Positions 8,463 to 16,366 of a DNA stretch of 64,000 bases are shown one piece after another. This DNA is from an uncultured Aquimonas sp. GTDB taxonomy: Bacteria; Pseudomonadota; Gammaproteobacteria; Xanthomonadales; Xanthomonadaceae. The DNA is taken from NCBI RefSeq assembly GCF_937888285.1, contig NZ_CALART010000030.1, forward strand, positions 80,103 to 144,102, given 5' to 3'. Within the stretch, counting starts at the first letter, position 1, and every line of letters begins with the position of its first letter. The notes beneath the pieces were generated by a model. That model made no database searches. It saw nothing but the letters and a program-made list of their open reading frames with translations, and had not been told where the DNA came from. The position numbers were made by a program, and so were the translations under genes.

Positions 8463-11400
8463 ATGCCACTGCACATCGTCCGCCGAAGCCCGCCCGTGAG
8501 CGCACTCCCCACGACGCCAGCTGCACCCACCGCGGCTCGCCACGCGGGACCCGGGCCGGAGCATCATGCCGCCCGGCCGGCCCGGTCGGATCGACCTCGC
8601 GCCCGCTGCCTGGCACGACTCATGCTGCTGGCCGCCGTGCTGCTGGCGCCCTGCGCCCTCGCGCTGGACAGTTCGAAGGAGTTCCACAACTTCGTCAGCA
8701 ACACCTGGAGCATCGAAGAAGGCCTGCCGCAGATCAGCGCGCTGGCGCTGGCGCAGGACACACAGGGCTATCTGTGGGTCGGCACCCAGGCCGGCATCGC
8801 CCGCTTCGACGGCCATCGCTTCACCGCCTTCACCCCGGAAACCGCTCCGGCCCTGCCCGGCACCTACATCAATGCCCTGTTGGCCGATGACCAGGGCACG
8901 GTCTGGGTCGGCACCTACAAGGGCATGGCGGGCTGGCGCGAGGGCGGGTTCTTCGCCGTACCGGTCGCCGGCGATGCGGCCAGCGGGCCCAACATCCAGG
9001 CGCTGGCGCGCAGCCCACAGGGCGAGGTGCTGGCGGCGGCCGGCAACACCGTTTTCAGTGTGCGCGACGACGCGCTGCACCCCCATCTGCAGCTCGATCA
9101 ACCCGCGCGTGCGCTGCTGGCCGAAGGCGTCGACCTGTGGATTGGCAGCGTCGGCGGCATCTACCTGCGCCAAGCCGATGCGGCCCCACAGTTCCAGCCC
9201 TTCCCAGATGATGCCCGCACCGCCGCGACACGCGTGCTGCTGCGCGCCAACGGCCTGCTCTGGGCCGGCACCAGCGAGGGCCTGATGGTGCTGCAGGGCG
9301 ATCGCTGGCAGCGCCATCTGGGCGAGGCCGGGCTTTCGCACACGCCGATCGAAGCCATGCTGCTGGACCGCGACGGCAACCACTGGATCGCCGAGCTCGC
9401 CCATCTCACCCGGCTGCGCGCCGACGGCAGCTTCGAGCGCGTGGTGCGCGAAGGCGCCGGACTGTCGATCCGCTCGCTGTTCGAGGACCGCGAGGCCAAC
9501 CTCTGGCTGGGCAGCCAGTGGAGCGGCGTCACCCGCCTGCGCAACGGCTGGACGCGCCGCTACAACCAGCGCCAGGGCCTGCAGACCCCGTTGCTGTGGT
9601 CGGTGGCGGAAGCGCCCAACGGTGCGCTGTGGGTGGGCAGCGACTCCGGCCTGGTGCGCTTCGAGAACGGTCGATTCGAGCAGGTGGTCGAGGGCGCGGC
9701 GCTGCCGCATCCCAGCGCCTATTCGCTGCGCGCCGAGGGCGATCGGGTCTGGATCGGCACGCGCTTCGGGCTAGCGGTCCTCGAAGGCGATGCGCTCAGC
9801 ACGCCGCCGCGCTTCGAGGCGCTGGCCACCCTGCAGATCAATGGCATCGTCCGCGACGGCCGCGGCCGCCTGTGGCTGGCCACCAGTGGCGGCCTGTTCC
9901 AGGACGACGGCGAACGCGTGAGGCGACTCGGCGAAGCGGAAGGCCTGGTCGACCCGCGCGTGCGCTTCGTGCTCCCGACCCAGGACGGCCGCCTGCTGGT
10001 CGGCACCCAGTCGGGCGTGTTCGAGATCCGCGAGGATCGTGCGCTTCCGTTTGCGGCCGATCTCGGCATGCCGGCCGGGCTGGACATCACCGTGCTGCAC
10101 GAGCTGGCCAACGGCGATCTGGTGGCGGGCTCGCTGGCCGAGTTGATCTACATCTTCAGCGGCGGCCGCTGGCATCTGCTGGGCAAGGCCCAGGGCATGC
10201 CCGGCAACGCGCCCTTCTTCCTCGCCCATGACGAAACCTATCTGTGGGTCGGCGGCATCCGCGGCATCGGCCGGGTGCCGCTCAGCGACCTGCAGGCCCT
10301 GACCAGCGGCCGCAGCGACCGCGTGCGCGGCGAGATGCTGCTGAACGAACGCGGCGACCGCCGCGGCGGCCAGAAGGGCTTCTGCTGCAACGGCGCCGGC
10401 AACAGCAAGGGCCTGCAGCGTGGACGCCAGCTGTGGGCGCCGAGCCGCGACGGCCTGGTGGCGCTGGACACCCAGGACGCGCGCCTGCCGGATGCCCCAC
10501 CCACCACCCTGATCGAGCGCGTGCGCATCGACAGCGACTGGCGCGCGGTGAGCACATCACAGGCACTGGACCTGCCGTCGGCGGTACGTGACCTCGCCTT
10601 CGAGTTCACCGCGATCAGCTTCTACGAGCCGCGCAGCATCGGCTTCCGCTATCGCCTGATCGGCTACCACGAGGACTGGCGCGAAACCGACGAAGCCGGC
10701 CAGCGCGTCACCGGCTACACCAACCTGCCGGGCGGCAGCTACCGCTTCGAGGTCCAGGCCTCGACCTCCACCGGGCAGTGGAGCCCGGCGGCCACCCTCG
10801 CCTTCCGCATCGAACCCAGCTTCCGCGAGACCCGCGGCTTCATCGCCCTGGTGATCGCCGCCGTCGCCCTGCTCGGCTTCGCCGGCTACCGGCTGCAGCG
10901 GCACCGCTACCACCAGCGCGCGATGCAGCTGGAAGCCCTGGTGCAGCAGCGCACCCTGGACCTCGCCGAGGCCAACCAGCGGCTGCACGAGGCGACCCAG
11001 ACCGATCCCCTGACCGGCCTGCGCAATCGCCGCTACCTGAGCGCGCAGATTCCGAAGGACATCGCCTTCTACGCGCGCGAGCTCAGCGCCCCGGCGCCGC
11101 AGCCGCGGGTGCTGGTGTTCGCGCTGGCCGACATCGACCACTTCAAGAGCATCAACGACACCCATGGCCATGCCATCGGCGACCGCGTCCTGCAGCAGTT
11201 CGCCGAGGTGCTGCTGGGCCAGGTGCGCACCGGCGACTACGTCGCGCGCTGGGGCGGCGAAGAGTTCGTTCTCGTGTTCCGGCCGATGCCCCTGGCTTTC
11301 CTGCCGGTGCTGGGCGAGCGCCTGCGCTCGGCGATCGCGGCCTTTCCCTTCGACATCGGCGCCGCCAAGCCGCTGCGCCTGACCTGCTCGATCGGCCTGT

Positions 11401-11693
11401 GCCAGTACCCGCTGCTGCCCGGCGGCAACGATGCGCTGCACTGGGAGCATCTGCTGGAGCTCGCCGATCGCGCCCTGTATCGCGTCAAGCGCGAGGGCCG
11501 CAACGGCTGGGGCGTGTACCAGGCCAGGCCCGACGTCACCGCGCAGCGCGTGTTGGCACTGCTGCGCGAGGGCGAGAGCACGCTGGAGGACAGCGCCGAG
11601 CTGCGCTTCCTGAGCGGAGGTGCGGCGCAAGCCGCGCATGCTGCCCTGGAACCCACGGCCTCGAGTGCCCATGAAGGCCGAAAGCACAGCTAG
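8463..11693 (+). CDS. Beta-propeller (Reg_prop/YYY) sensor diguanylate cyclase
   Basis: This large membrane sensor has a signal sequence around MLLAAVLLAPCALA. About 14 short propeller repeats follow with the pattern GYLWVGTQAGIARFDG or LWVGSDSGLVRFENG, as in two-component-regulator propeller proteins. Next come a Y_Y_Y-type beta-sandwich (FRYRLIGYHEDWRETDE), one membrane helix (FIALVIAAVALLGFAGYRL), a short coiled coil and a C-terminal GGDEF domain. The active site reads RWGGEEF and is intact, with an RTGD inhibitory site five residues before it. It should therefore make cyclic di-GMP and be product-inhibited, with the periplasmic propeller sensing a ligand or carbohydrate-like signal. The start is uncertain: TTG 8457, ATG 8463 or ATG 8622 (immediately before the hydrophobic core). 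None has a good ribosome binding site. Confidence 0.88.
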   Translation: MPLHIVRRSPPVSALPTTPAAPTAARHAGPGPEHHAARPARSDRPRARCLARLMLLAAVLLAPCALALDSSKEFHNFVSNTWSIEEGLPQISALALAQDTQGYLWVGTQAGIARFDGHRFTAFTPETAPALPGTYINALLADDQGTVWVGTYKGMAGWREGGFFAVPVAGDAASGPNIQALARSPQGEVLAAAGNTVFSVRDDALHPHLQLDQPARALLAEGVDLWIGSVGGIYLRQADAAPQFQPFPDDARTAATRVLLRANGLLWAGTSEGLMVLQGDRWQRHLGEAGLSHTPIEAMLLDRDGNHWIAELAHLTRLRADGSFERVVREGAGLSIRSLFEDREANLWLGSQWSGVTRLRNGWTRRYNQRQGLQTPLLWSVAEAPNGALWVGSDSGLVRFENGRFEQVVEGAALPHPSAYSLRAEGDRVWIGTRFGLAVLEGDALSTPPRFEALATLQINGIVRDGRGRLWLATSGGLFQDDGERVRRLGEAEGLVDPRVRFVLPTQDGRLLVGTQSGVFEIREDRALPFAADLGMPAGLDITVLHELANGDLVAGSLAELIYIFSGGRWHLLGKAQGMPGNAPFFLAHDETYLWVGGIRGIGRVPLSDLQALTSGRSDRVRGEMLLNERGDRRGGQKGFCCNGAGNSKGLQRGRQLWAPSRDGLVALDTQDARLPDAPPTTLIERVRIDSDWRAVSTSQALDLPSAVRDLAFEFTAISFYEPRSIGFRYRLIGYHEDWRETDEAGQRVTGYTNLPGGSYRFEVQASTSTGQWSPAATLAFRIEPSFRETRGFIALVIAAVALLGFAGYRLQRHRYHQRAMQLEALVQQRTLDLAEANQRLHEATQTDPLTGLRNRRYLSAQIPKDIAFYARELSAPAPQPRVLVFALADIDHFKSINDTHGHAIGDRVLQQFAEVLLGQVRTGDYVARWGGEEFVLVFRPMPLAFLPVLGERLRSAIAAFPFDIGAAKPLRLTCSIGLCQYPLLPGGNDALHWEHLLELADRALYRVKREGRNGWGVYQARPDVTAQRVLALLREGESTLEDSAELRFLSGGAAQAAHAALEPTASSAHEGRKHS

Positions 11694-11747
11694 GACAGCG
11701 GACAGCCACCTGCTGAGAGGGGCCGGCGGATCGCCGGCCCCGATGCA

Positions 11748-12035
11748 TCAAAAGCCCGCACAGGCCAGATATTCGTTGAAACACGACTCAGAGCAGGCAT
11801 CCACCGGGAACTGAGCTGGATCGTAGTAGCCGCACGAAAGCATGCAAGCTGTGTACGTCGCCCAGCAGATCTCCGACCCGGTTGCGTACGCATCCACCTC
11901 CAGGGGACTACTGGCCTTGAGCTCAACCGCTGTGGCGAAGGTGAACGTCGAGGCCGACTCCGCCTCGTGCTGTGCGGCGAAGGCGCCGGCCGAAAAGCCG
12001 AGCGCACAAACGACCGCAAGAATCAGACTCTTCAT
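11748..12035 (-). CDS. Small secreted protein with six symmetrically spaced cysteines
   Basis: This 95-residue protein has a signal peptide MKSLILAVVCALGFSAGAFA and then a 75-residue mature chain. Its last 43 residues carry six cysteines spaced C-x6-C-x3-C-x12-C-x3-C-x6-C. That spacing is a mirror image of itself and matches the twin CX3C layout of helical-hairpin mini-proteins, where disulfides pin two antiparallel helices. No family is recognised. The start is supported by GGAG at 8-10 bases. It is convergent with the propeller diguanylate cyclase and 51 bases or so after its end. The role could be a small binding, signalling or antimicrobial peptide; this is inference only. Confidence 0.75.
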   Translation of the reverse strand: MKSLILAVVCALGFSAGAFAAQHEAESASTFTFATAVELKASSPLEVDAYATGSEICWATYTACMLSCGYYDPAQFPVDACSESCFNEYLACAGF

Positions 12036-12218
12036 TTGAACGACTCCATTGCAGTGTGAGGAAATGGTCGTGTCGGATGGACTATCCCGCGGCACGACCG
12101 TTTGCAATGGTGCGCAGTGGCATCGCGCCGCGGCGTGTCAGAAGCCACAGATTCGACGCAAGCCCAAGAGCCCCACGCAAGCGCCGCGACCAGTCATGAC
12201 GACGCCCGCGGCGCGGCC

Positions 12219-12611
12219 TCAGCCCAGCCGAGGCGCCACCAGCAGCCCCCACAGCCCCAGCACCGCCAGGAAGTTCAGCATGAACACCAGTCCGCGCAGA
12301 CGGACATTGGCGGTGAAGATCTGCACCACGCTGTGCAGCAGGCGGCCGCCGATAAACGTCCAGGCCAGGACCATCTCAGCCGTCGAGGGCACGGGCTGCA
12401 GCAGGCAGGCGAGATGGAAGAACAGCGGCCACTCGAACTGGTTCGACAGATTGGCGCTGATCCGAGGCTCGATCACAGCGAAGGGATTGGAACCATCCGC
12501 CCGCCGTCCTATGCCCCAGACCTTGGGCGCGCGCGCCACGGTCAGCGCGGCGTACAGCAGGGCGGCCAGGGCGACGTGTGCGGCCATGGGCAGGATCAGT
12601 GCGTTCGACAT
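12219..12611 (-). CDS. MAPEG-family integral membrane protein
   Basis: The 130-residue protein has four hydrophobic segments with the layout of the MAPEG (membrane-associated proteins in eicosanoid and glutathione metabolism) family. These include an N-terminal helix, a loop with ISANLSNQFEWPLFFHLACLL, and the later WTFIGGRLLHSVVQIFTANVRLRGLVFMLN segment, whose RLLHS..Q...N.. residues are characteristic. Bacterial members are mostly of unknown function, some with glutathione transferase activity. A GGAGAA site lies about ten bases before the ATG. It is the first of several small same-strand genes in this stretch, separated from its neighbours by 150-180 bases, so it is probably its own transcription unit. 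Confidence 0.85.
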   Translation of the reverse strand: MSNALILPMAAHVALAALLYAALTVARAPKVWGIGRRADGSNPFAVIEPRISANLSNQFEWPLFFHLACLLQPVPSTAEMVLAWTFIGGRLLHSVVQIFTANVRLRGLVFMLNFLAVLGLWGLLVAPRLG

Positions 12612-12768
12612 GAGACGTCTTCTCCATCCTCGGTGGACTGTGAGGCGCGACGCGCATGCCGGGGTTCATGTACAAGAGCCCGTCGCGCGTAAACCGCCAT
12701 GTCAACGTACACCGCTGATGATGCATCCCTCGCCGCCATTGCTTCAGGACGCGCGTGACCTGCACCCC

Positions 12769-13269
12769 TCAGCAAACGTCGCCGCTTCCGCTCTGCGCAG
12801 GCGCCTCGACATCGCGAGACCAGAGCACAGCCCCGAACCAGAAGGCCGGGAACGGCCCCAGCAAGGAAGCCAGGCGCGACCAGAGCGGAACCGGGAATTC
12901 GTAGGGCGAGAGGTAATCCAGCGCCGCCAGCGCGGATAGGACAACCGCTGCCCACTGGGCGGCCGCCTTGCCTGCGTTCGGACTGAGTCGAGCGCTCCAG
13001 TAACCGCCCGGCACCATGCAGGCGAAACCAACGACATGGGCGAAAGCAATGTAGGGGGTTGAAGCGTACGCATGTGCGTAAAGCTGATCGGTGGGCACGC
13101 CCTGCAGGACCAGCAGCCAGAAGTAGCCGAGGCCAAGCACCGACATCACGCCAAAGTAGATGCCGTTGGCGATGGCAGCGCCCACCAACACAGCGGTGAT
13201 GCGCAAGCGTGTCGCCTGCTCGGCCAGTGGCGTGCGCGGCGCAGCGTAGGGGTTGCTGTCGGTCTGCAT
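12769..13269 (-). CDS. Hypothetical four-helix membrane protein with NPYAAP N-terminus
   Basis: The 166-residue product has a short soluble head containing SNPYAAPRTPLAE, a motif often seen at the start of small uncharacterised bacterial membrane proteins. Four hydrophobic segments follow, including LRITAVLVGAAIANGIYFG, IAFAHVVGFACMVPGG and AAQWAAVVLSALAALDYL. The ATG at 13269 is preferred because it places the NPYAAP motif at the N-terminus; a GTG at 13305 is the alternative. Function is unknown. Confidence 0.7.
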   Translation of the reverse strand: MQTDSNPYAAPRTPLAEQATRLRITAVLVGAAIANGIYFGVMSVLGLGYFWLLVLQGVPTDQLYAHAYASTPYIAFAHVVGFACMVPGGYWSARLSPNAGKAAAQWAAVVLSALAALDYLSPYEFPVPLWSRLASLLGPFPAFWFGAVLWSRDVEAPAQSGSGDVC

Positions 13270-13364
13270 GGAAGTGCCAATCGAGAGTTCAAGTTTCGTG
13301 CGCACTCAGGGAAGAACCATCGAACGATGGCATCGACAGGGCACGCCAGCGGGATGCGGCGGCT

Positions 13365-13640
13365 CTAGTCGTCGCCATAGGCTTGACGTTCGGCCTCGAT
13401 CTCACCGCGTGTCGCGAAATCCGGCTCGGCGATGTAGAAGCTTTCAGGGCCAATCATCGCCCGCGACTGCAGGCAGCGCAGGTGACAGAAGAACGTCTGG
13501 TCCTTCCACAGGCGCTCAGCGCGATCGATACAGGCAGTCAGATGCAGCGCACAGGGATCCTGCGGTCCGGACTCGATCGGCTCAGCGCAGAAGAGGCAGA
13601 CGAAAGAATCGAGCCCGATCGCAGGCTGACTTTCATTCAT
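13365..13640 (-). CDS. Small hypothetical cysteine-rich (zinc-finger-like) protein
   Basis: The 91-residue soluble protein carries the pattern CLFCAEPI ... PCALHLTAC ... FFCHLRCLQ, that is, paired cysteines and histidines that could bind one or two zinc ions in a treble-clef-like arrangement. It ends in an acidic tail (EIEAERQAYGDD). No family is recognised. The ATG at 13640 is chosen; an in-frame GTG two codons earlier (13646) is possible. No signal peptide or membrane segment is seen. Confidence 0.65.
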   Translation of the reverse strand: MNESQPAIGLDSFVCLFCAEPIESGPQDPCALHLTACIDRAERLWKDQTFFCHLRCLQSRAMIGPESFYIAEPDFATRGEIEAERQAYGDD

Positions 13641-13769
13641 GGGCACGCATTCCCGGCGTCTGAAGCGTCATCGGGGCAGCCCGTCCCAAGGCCACCACCC
13701 TTGTCCAAGTTGAATGCACCGCGCTGAACTCGCCAACGCGCAATGGAAGGCACTCGCAGACATGAGGCC

Positions 13770-15302
13770 CTAGCTCGCATAGATTGGATACGCCCCCATG
13801 CTTCCCCAGCGCTCCACCTCGGTTCGCACATCCTGGCGCTCGCGCAAGCGCAGCCAGCGCTCGCGCATCGGCTCTTCGCCCTTGAGAACGGGTGGCTGCT
13901 TGAGATCCTGGAGCCACCGCAAGGTGCTCGATCGCTCACTGTCCGAGCGCAAGAGCTCCACTACGGCAAGCGCGGCTTCATCCTCCCTTTCGGCGAACAA
14001 CAGCGCGTGCAGATACTGCTCAGGCGCCTTGGCACGGTGCTCGCGCAGGAACTCTAGCGCCTCGGCTGCAGCTTCCGCGTCACCTCGCCTTACGCTTGCC
14101 GTGTGGCGAACGCTGGCTTGAACCATGCGACCGTAGTCACTCATCCCGTCGACTCGACCGAGCGTCGCCAACGCGTCTTGCGGCCTGTCCAAGCGGCCAT
14201 AGAGTTGAGCCAGATTCAGCACCTGGCTGGTGTTTCCCACCTGTCCATGCTCGGAGATCTCGCTGGCAAGCCTCATCTGCGCCAGCCCGTCCTCGACCCT
14301 GCCCAGGCGCAGCAGGGCCAAGGCGCGATGATTGCGAATCCAATTCTGCATGGGCTGCCCCTGGTAAGCAGGATCGCCCGCATCGATGGCCTGCAGGATG
14401 GGCTCCGAGCGCTCCAGGATTTCCTCATGCAGCCCCATCACCAGCATGGCTTCGAACAGCTCGGTTTGCGCTTCCAAGTCGGTGGGCGCATCCGCGGCAC
14501 GATCGCGCAGCATGGCGAGCAGCTGGCTGCCCCTCACCACAGGATCCCAATGGTCCTCCTTGCCTGCCGTCAGTGGCGCGAAGCGACGGTCCATCCGCAT
14601 GGAGACAATGTCCGTGGGATGGATGACACGCGCCGCGACCGCACGCGCGGCATCCACTGCGCCCTGCTCCAGATGCATCAGAGCAAGCTGGAACCAGAAG
14701 CTGCTGGCGCTTGCGGGGGAGCGATTCCAGCCCGCGTCGAAGAAAGCCTGCAGCAGGCGGATATGTCCCTCTGACCCGCGTTCGAGCAGGTAGGCGACGT
14801 ATCCAAGCTGGCGCGCTTCCACGTGGTTCACGAGCTCTGGCCAGGAGATCGCGAAATGCCTGAGGCGCGAAGCCGCCTCGACGCCTCGCCCAAGGTCAGC
14901 CTCGGTGAATGCCAGCAGATACCAGACATAAGGCTGGTCCGCATCGAGCGCGACTGCGCCCACCAGTCGATCACGACCAAGCTCTAGCTTGCCTGCACGC
15001 ACCGCATTGCGACCCGCGGCGATCAGAACGTCATAGCGCTTGGCTTTGGGAAGGCGCTTGAAACCAGGTTCCGCAAGGATCACCGCCAGAGCAGGTTCCG
15101 CGTCAATGCCAGCCGACCTCTCGATCAATGCAAGGGTTTGATCAACCCGCCGTGGATAGTCATCTGCAGCTCCCCCTATGGGAGCAGAAGGAGCGGCCTG
15201 CCCCTCCAACTCGCCGGAAGCGCGTCCGACCGCAAATGCAGGCAGCGAGGAAAGCACGAAAGCGACCAGGAGCAAACCCGCAAGGACGAATGCGCTTCGC
15301 AT
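13770..15302 (-). CDS. Exported tetratricopeptide-repeat-like protein
   Basis: The 510-residue protein has a signal peptide (MRSAFVLAGLLLVAFVLSSLPAFA). The rest is mostly helix-turn-helix units with the alternating small and large residues of TPR-type solenoids (for example LAQLYGRLDRPQDALATLGRV and HRALALLRLGRVEDGLAQM). An AGAGG site is five bases upstream of the ATG. Such proteins scaffold others in the periplasm or at the cell surface. No partner is evident from the neighbours, which are small hypothetical membrane proteins. No specific family is recognised. Confidence 0.8.
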   Translation of the reverse strand: MRSAFVLAGLLLVAFVLSSLPAFAVGRASGELEGQAAPSAPIGGAADDYPRRVDQTLALIERSAGIDAEPALAVILAEPGFKRLPKAKRYDVLIAAGRNAVRAGKLELGRDRLVGAVALDADQPYVWYLLAFTEADLGRGVEAASRLRHFAISWPELVNHVEARQLGYVAYLLERGSEGHIRLLQAFFDAGWNRSPASASSFWFQLALMHLEQGAVDAARAVAARVIHPTDIVSMRMDRRFAPLTAGKEDHWDPVVRGSQLLAMLRDRAADAPTDLEAQTELFEAMLVMGLHEEILERSEPILQAIDAGDPAYQGQPMQNWIRNHRALALLRLGRVEDGLAQMRLASEISEHGQVGNTSQVLNLAQLYGRLDRPQDALATLGRVDGMSDYGRMVQASVRHTASVRRGDAEAAAEALEFLREHRAKAPEQYLHALLFAEREDEAALAVVELLRSDSERSSTLRWLQDLKQPPVLKGEEPMRERWLRLRERQDVRTEVERWGSMGAYPIYAS

Positions 15303-15448
15303 TGAAACCTCTTGTTCAGAAACTCATTTCAGGGGCAACTTCGAAGGCGAAGACCGATCTCGGGAATCTGCGGAGTTGCCAACGCGCGATTCAACTCCAA
15401 GCGACCTGCAACTACCGCTGACGTCACCCTGGCGGCGCGCTTTGAGGC

Positions 15449-15871
15449 TCACGTTCCAGACGACGTCAGCTTGCGATCGAACGCCACGGCCACGGGCGAA
15501 AAGTACGAGCACGCAAGAACCGCGCCCCACAGCAGGGCTGCAAGCTCAGACAACGCACTGCCCCAGGCGGACACTATCGAGGGCCCGAGTACTGGGTACA
15601 TGAAAAGACCCAACAAGGTCAGGTACGACGATAGACCGCGTGCCCATGACCTTGTCAGGAACAGTCCGATCACTCCGATAATCCAAGCGAGCAGCAGTGG
15701 AACTGCCAGTACCATGAGCACCAGATGCCCGACCAAGACGGTTTGCTGCAGATCGTGGTAGGCCCGCTCCAGCTCCTCGGGGATCGCTCCCGGCAGGAAG
15801 TCGACGCCGACACTGGCGATCAGTGCGACAAGGTGAGCTACAAGCAGGACGCGAAACGTCTTGACCGACAT
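15449..15871 (-). CDS. Hypothetical small integral membrane protein
   Basis: The 140-residue product begins MSVKTFRVLLVAHLVALIASVG and has about four hydrophobic segments separated by short loops (LVGHLVLMVLAVPLLLAWIIGVIGL, LTLLGLFMYPVLG, LAALLWGAVLACSYFSP). The start at 15871 removes an unlikely polar extension and places the first helix at the N-terminus. It lies upstream of the TPR protein on the same strand with a 146-base gap. Function is unknown. Confidence 0.7.
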   Translation of the reverse strand: MSVKTFRVLLVAHLVALIASVGVDFLPGAIPEELERAYHDLQQTVLVGHLVLMVLAVPLLLAWIIGVIGLFLTRSWARGLSSYLTLLGLFMYPVLGPSIVSAWGSALSELAALLWGAVLACSYFSPVAVAFDRKLTSSGT

Positions 15872-16366
15872 GGAAGACACTCGGATCGGGGAGGCCACTG
15901 GAAGGCAAACGCAGAACACCTGCCCTGCGTCAGAGACGCTAAAGGCTGAACACGTCTACCGCAAGCGTGCCCGGCAGGCGCTTGCCGGACAAGCACTTCT
16001 TGACCAGAACCGAGGTGGGCCGAAGCCTCCTGGGGGCGCACATCACGCAAGCGCAGCAGCTTGCCGCGCGTCGCGCACCCGGGGTGCCTTGTCGTGCGTT
16101 GACACACACCGTGCCCCGCAGGCTCTGCAAGACATCCACCACGCGACATCTCAACGCTCCAAAGCGCGCAAGCCAATAGGCAAGGCTGAACAAAGCAGCG
16201 TTGTCGCGTCCCATGGAGGGCGCGCCGCCGGATCGAGCACGCGAGTGGCTGATCGAGCGCAACCGAACGAAGCGAAGGCGTTGCCGCGTAGCGGCCAAAC
16301 GAGTCCGGACACGTGCCGGACTCGCGATCACGGATCAAGGCGAGGACGGAGTTGATCAGGGTTTGG
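15872..16366. other. Gene-free stretch with a short hairpin
   Basis: No convincing coding region is present in these 495 bases. At 16301-16323 a perfect eight-base stem (GAGTCCGG / CCGGACTC) encloses the loop ACACGTG. It lies about 45 bases beyond the stop of the minus-strand beta-helix gene, where a transcript end is expected. The codon pattern and start signals do not support the weak open frames here. Confidence 0.5.

Noticed and set aside
12049..12939. Open frame of 296 codons on the plus strand over the MAPEG gene
   Set aside because: The Pro/Arg/Thr-rich translation has no domain, whereas the minus strand encodes a recognisable MAPEG protein with a ribosome binding site.
15939..16331. 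Open frame of 130 codons on the minus strand upstream of the beta-helix gene
   Set aside because: It is Arg/Ser/Cys-rich without a domain, ribosome binding site or sensible start, and includes a hairpin.
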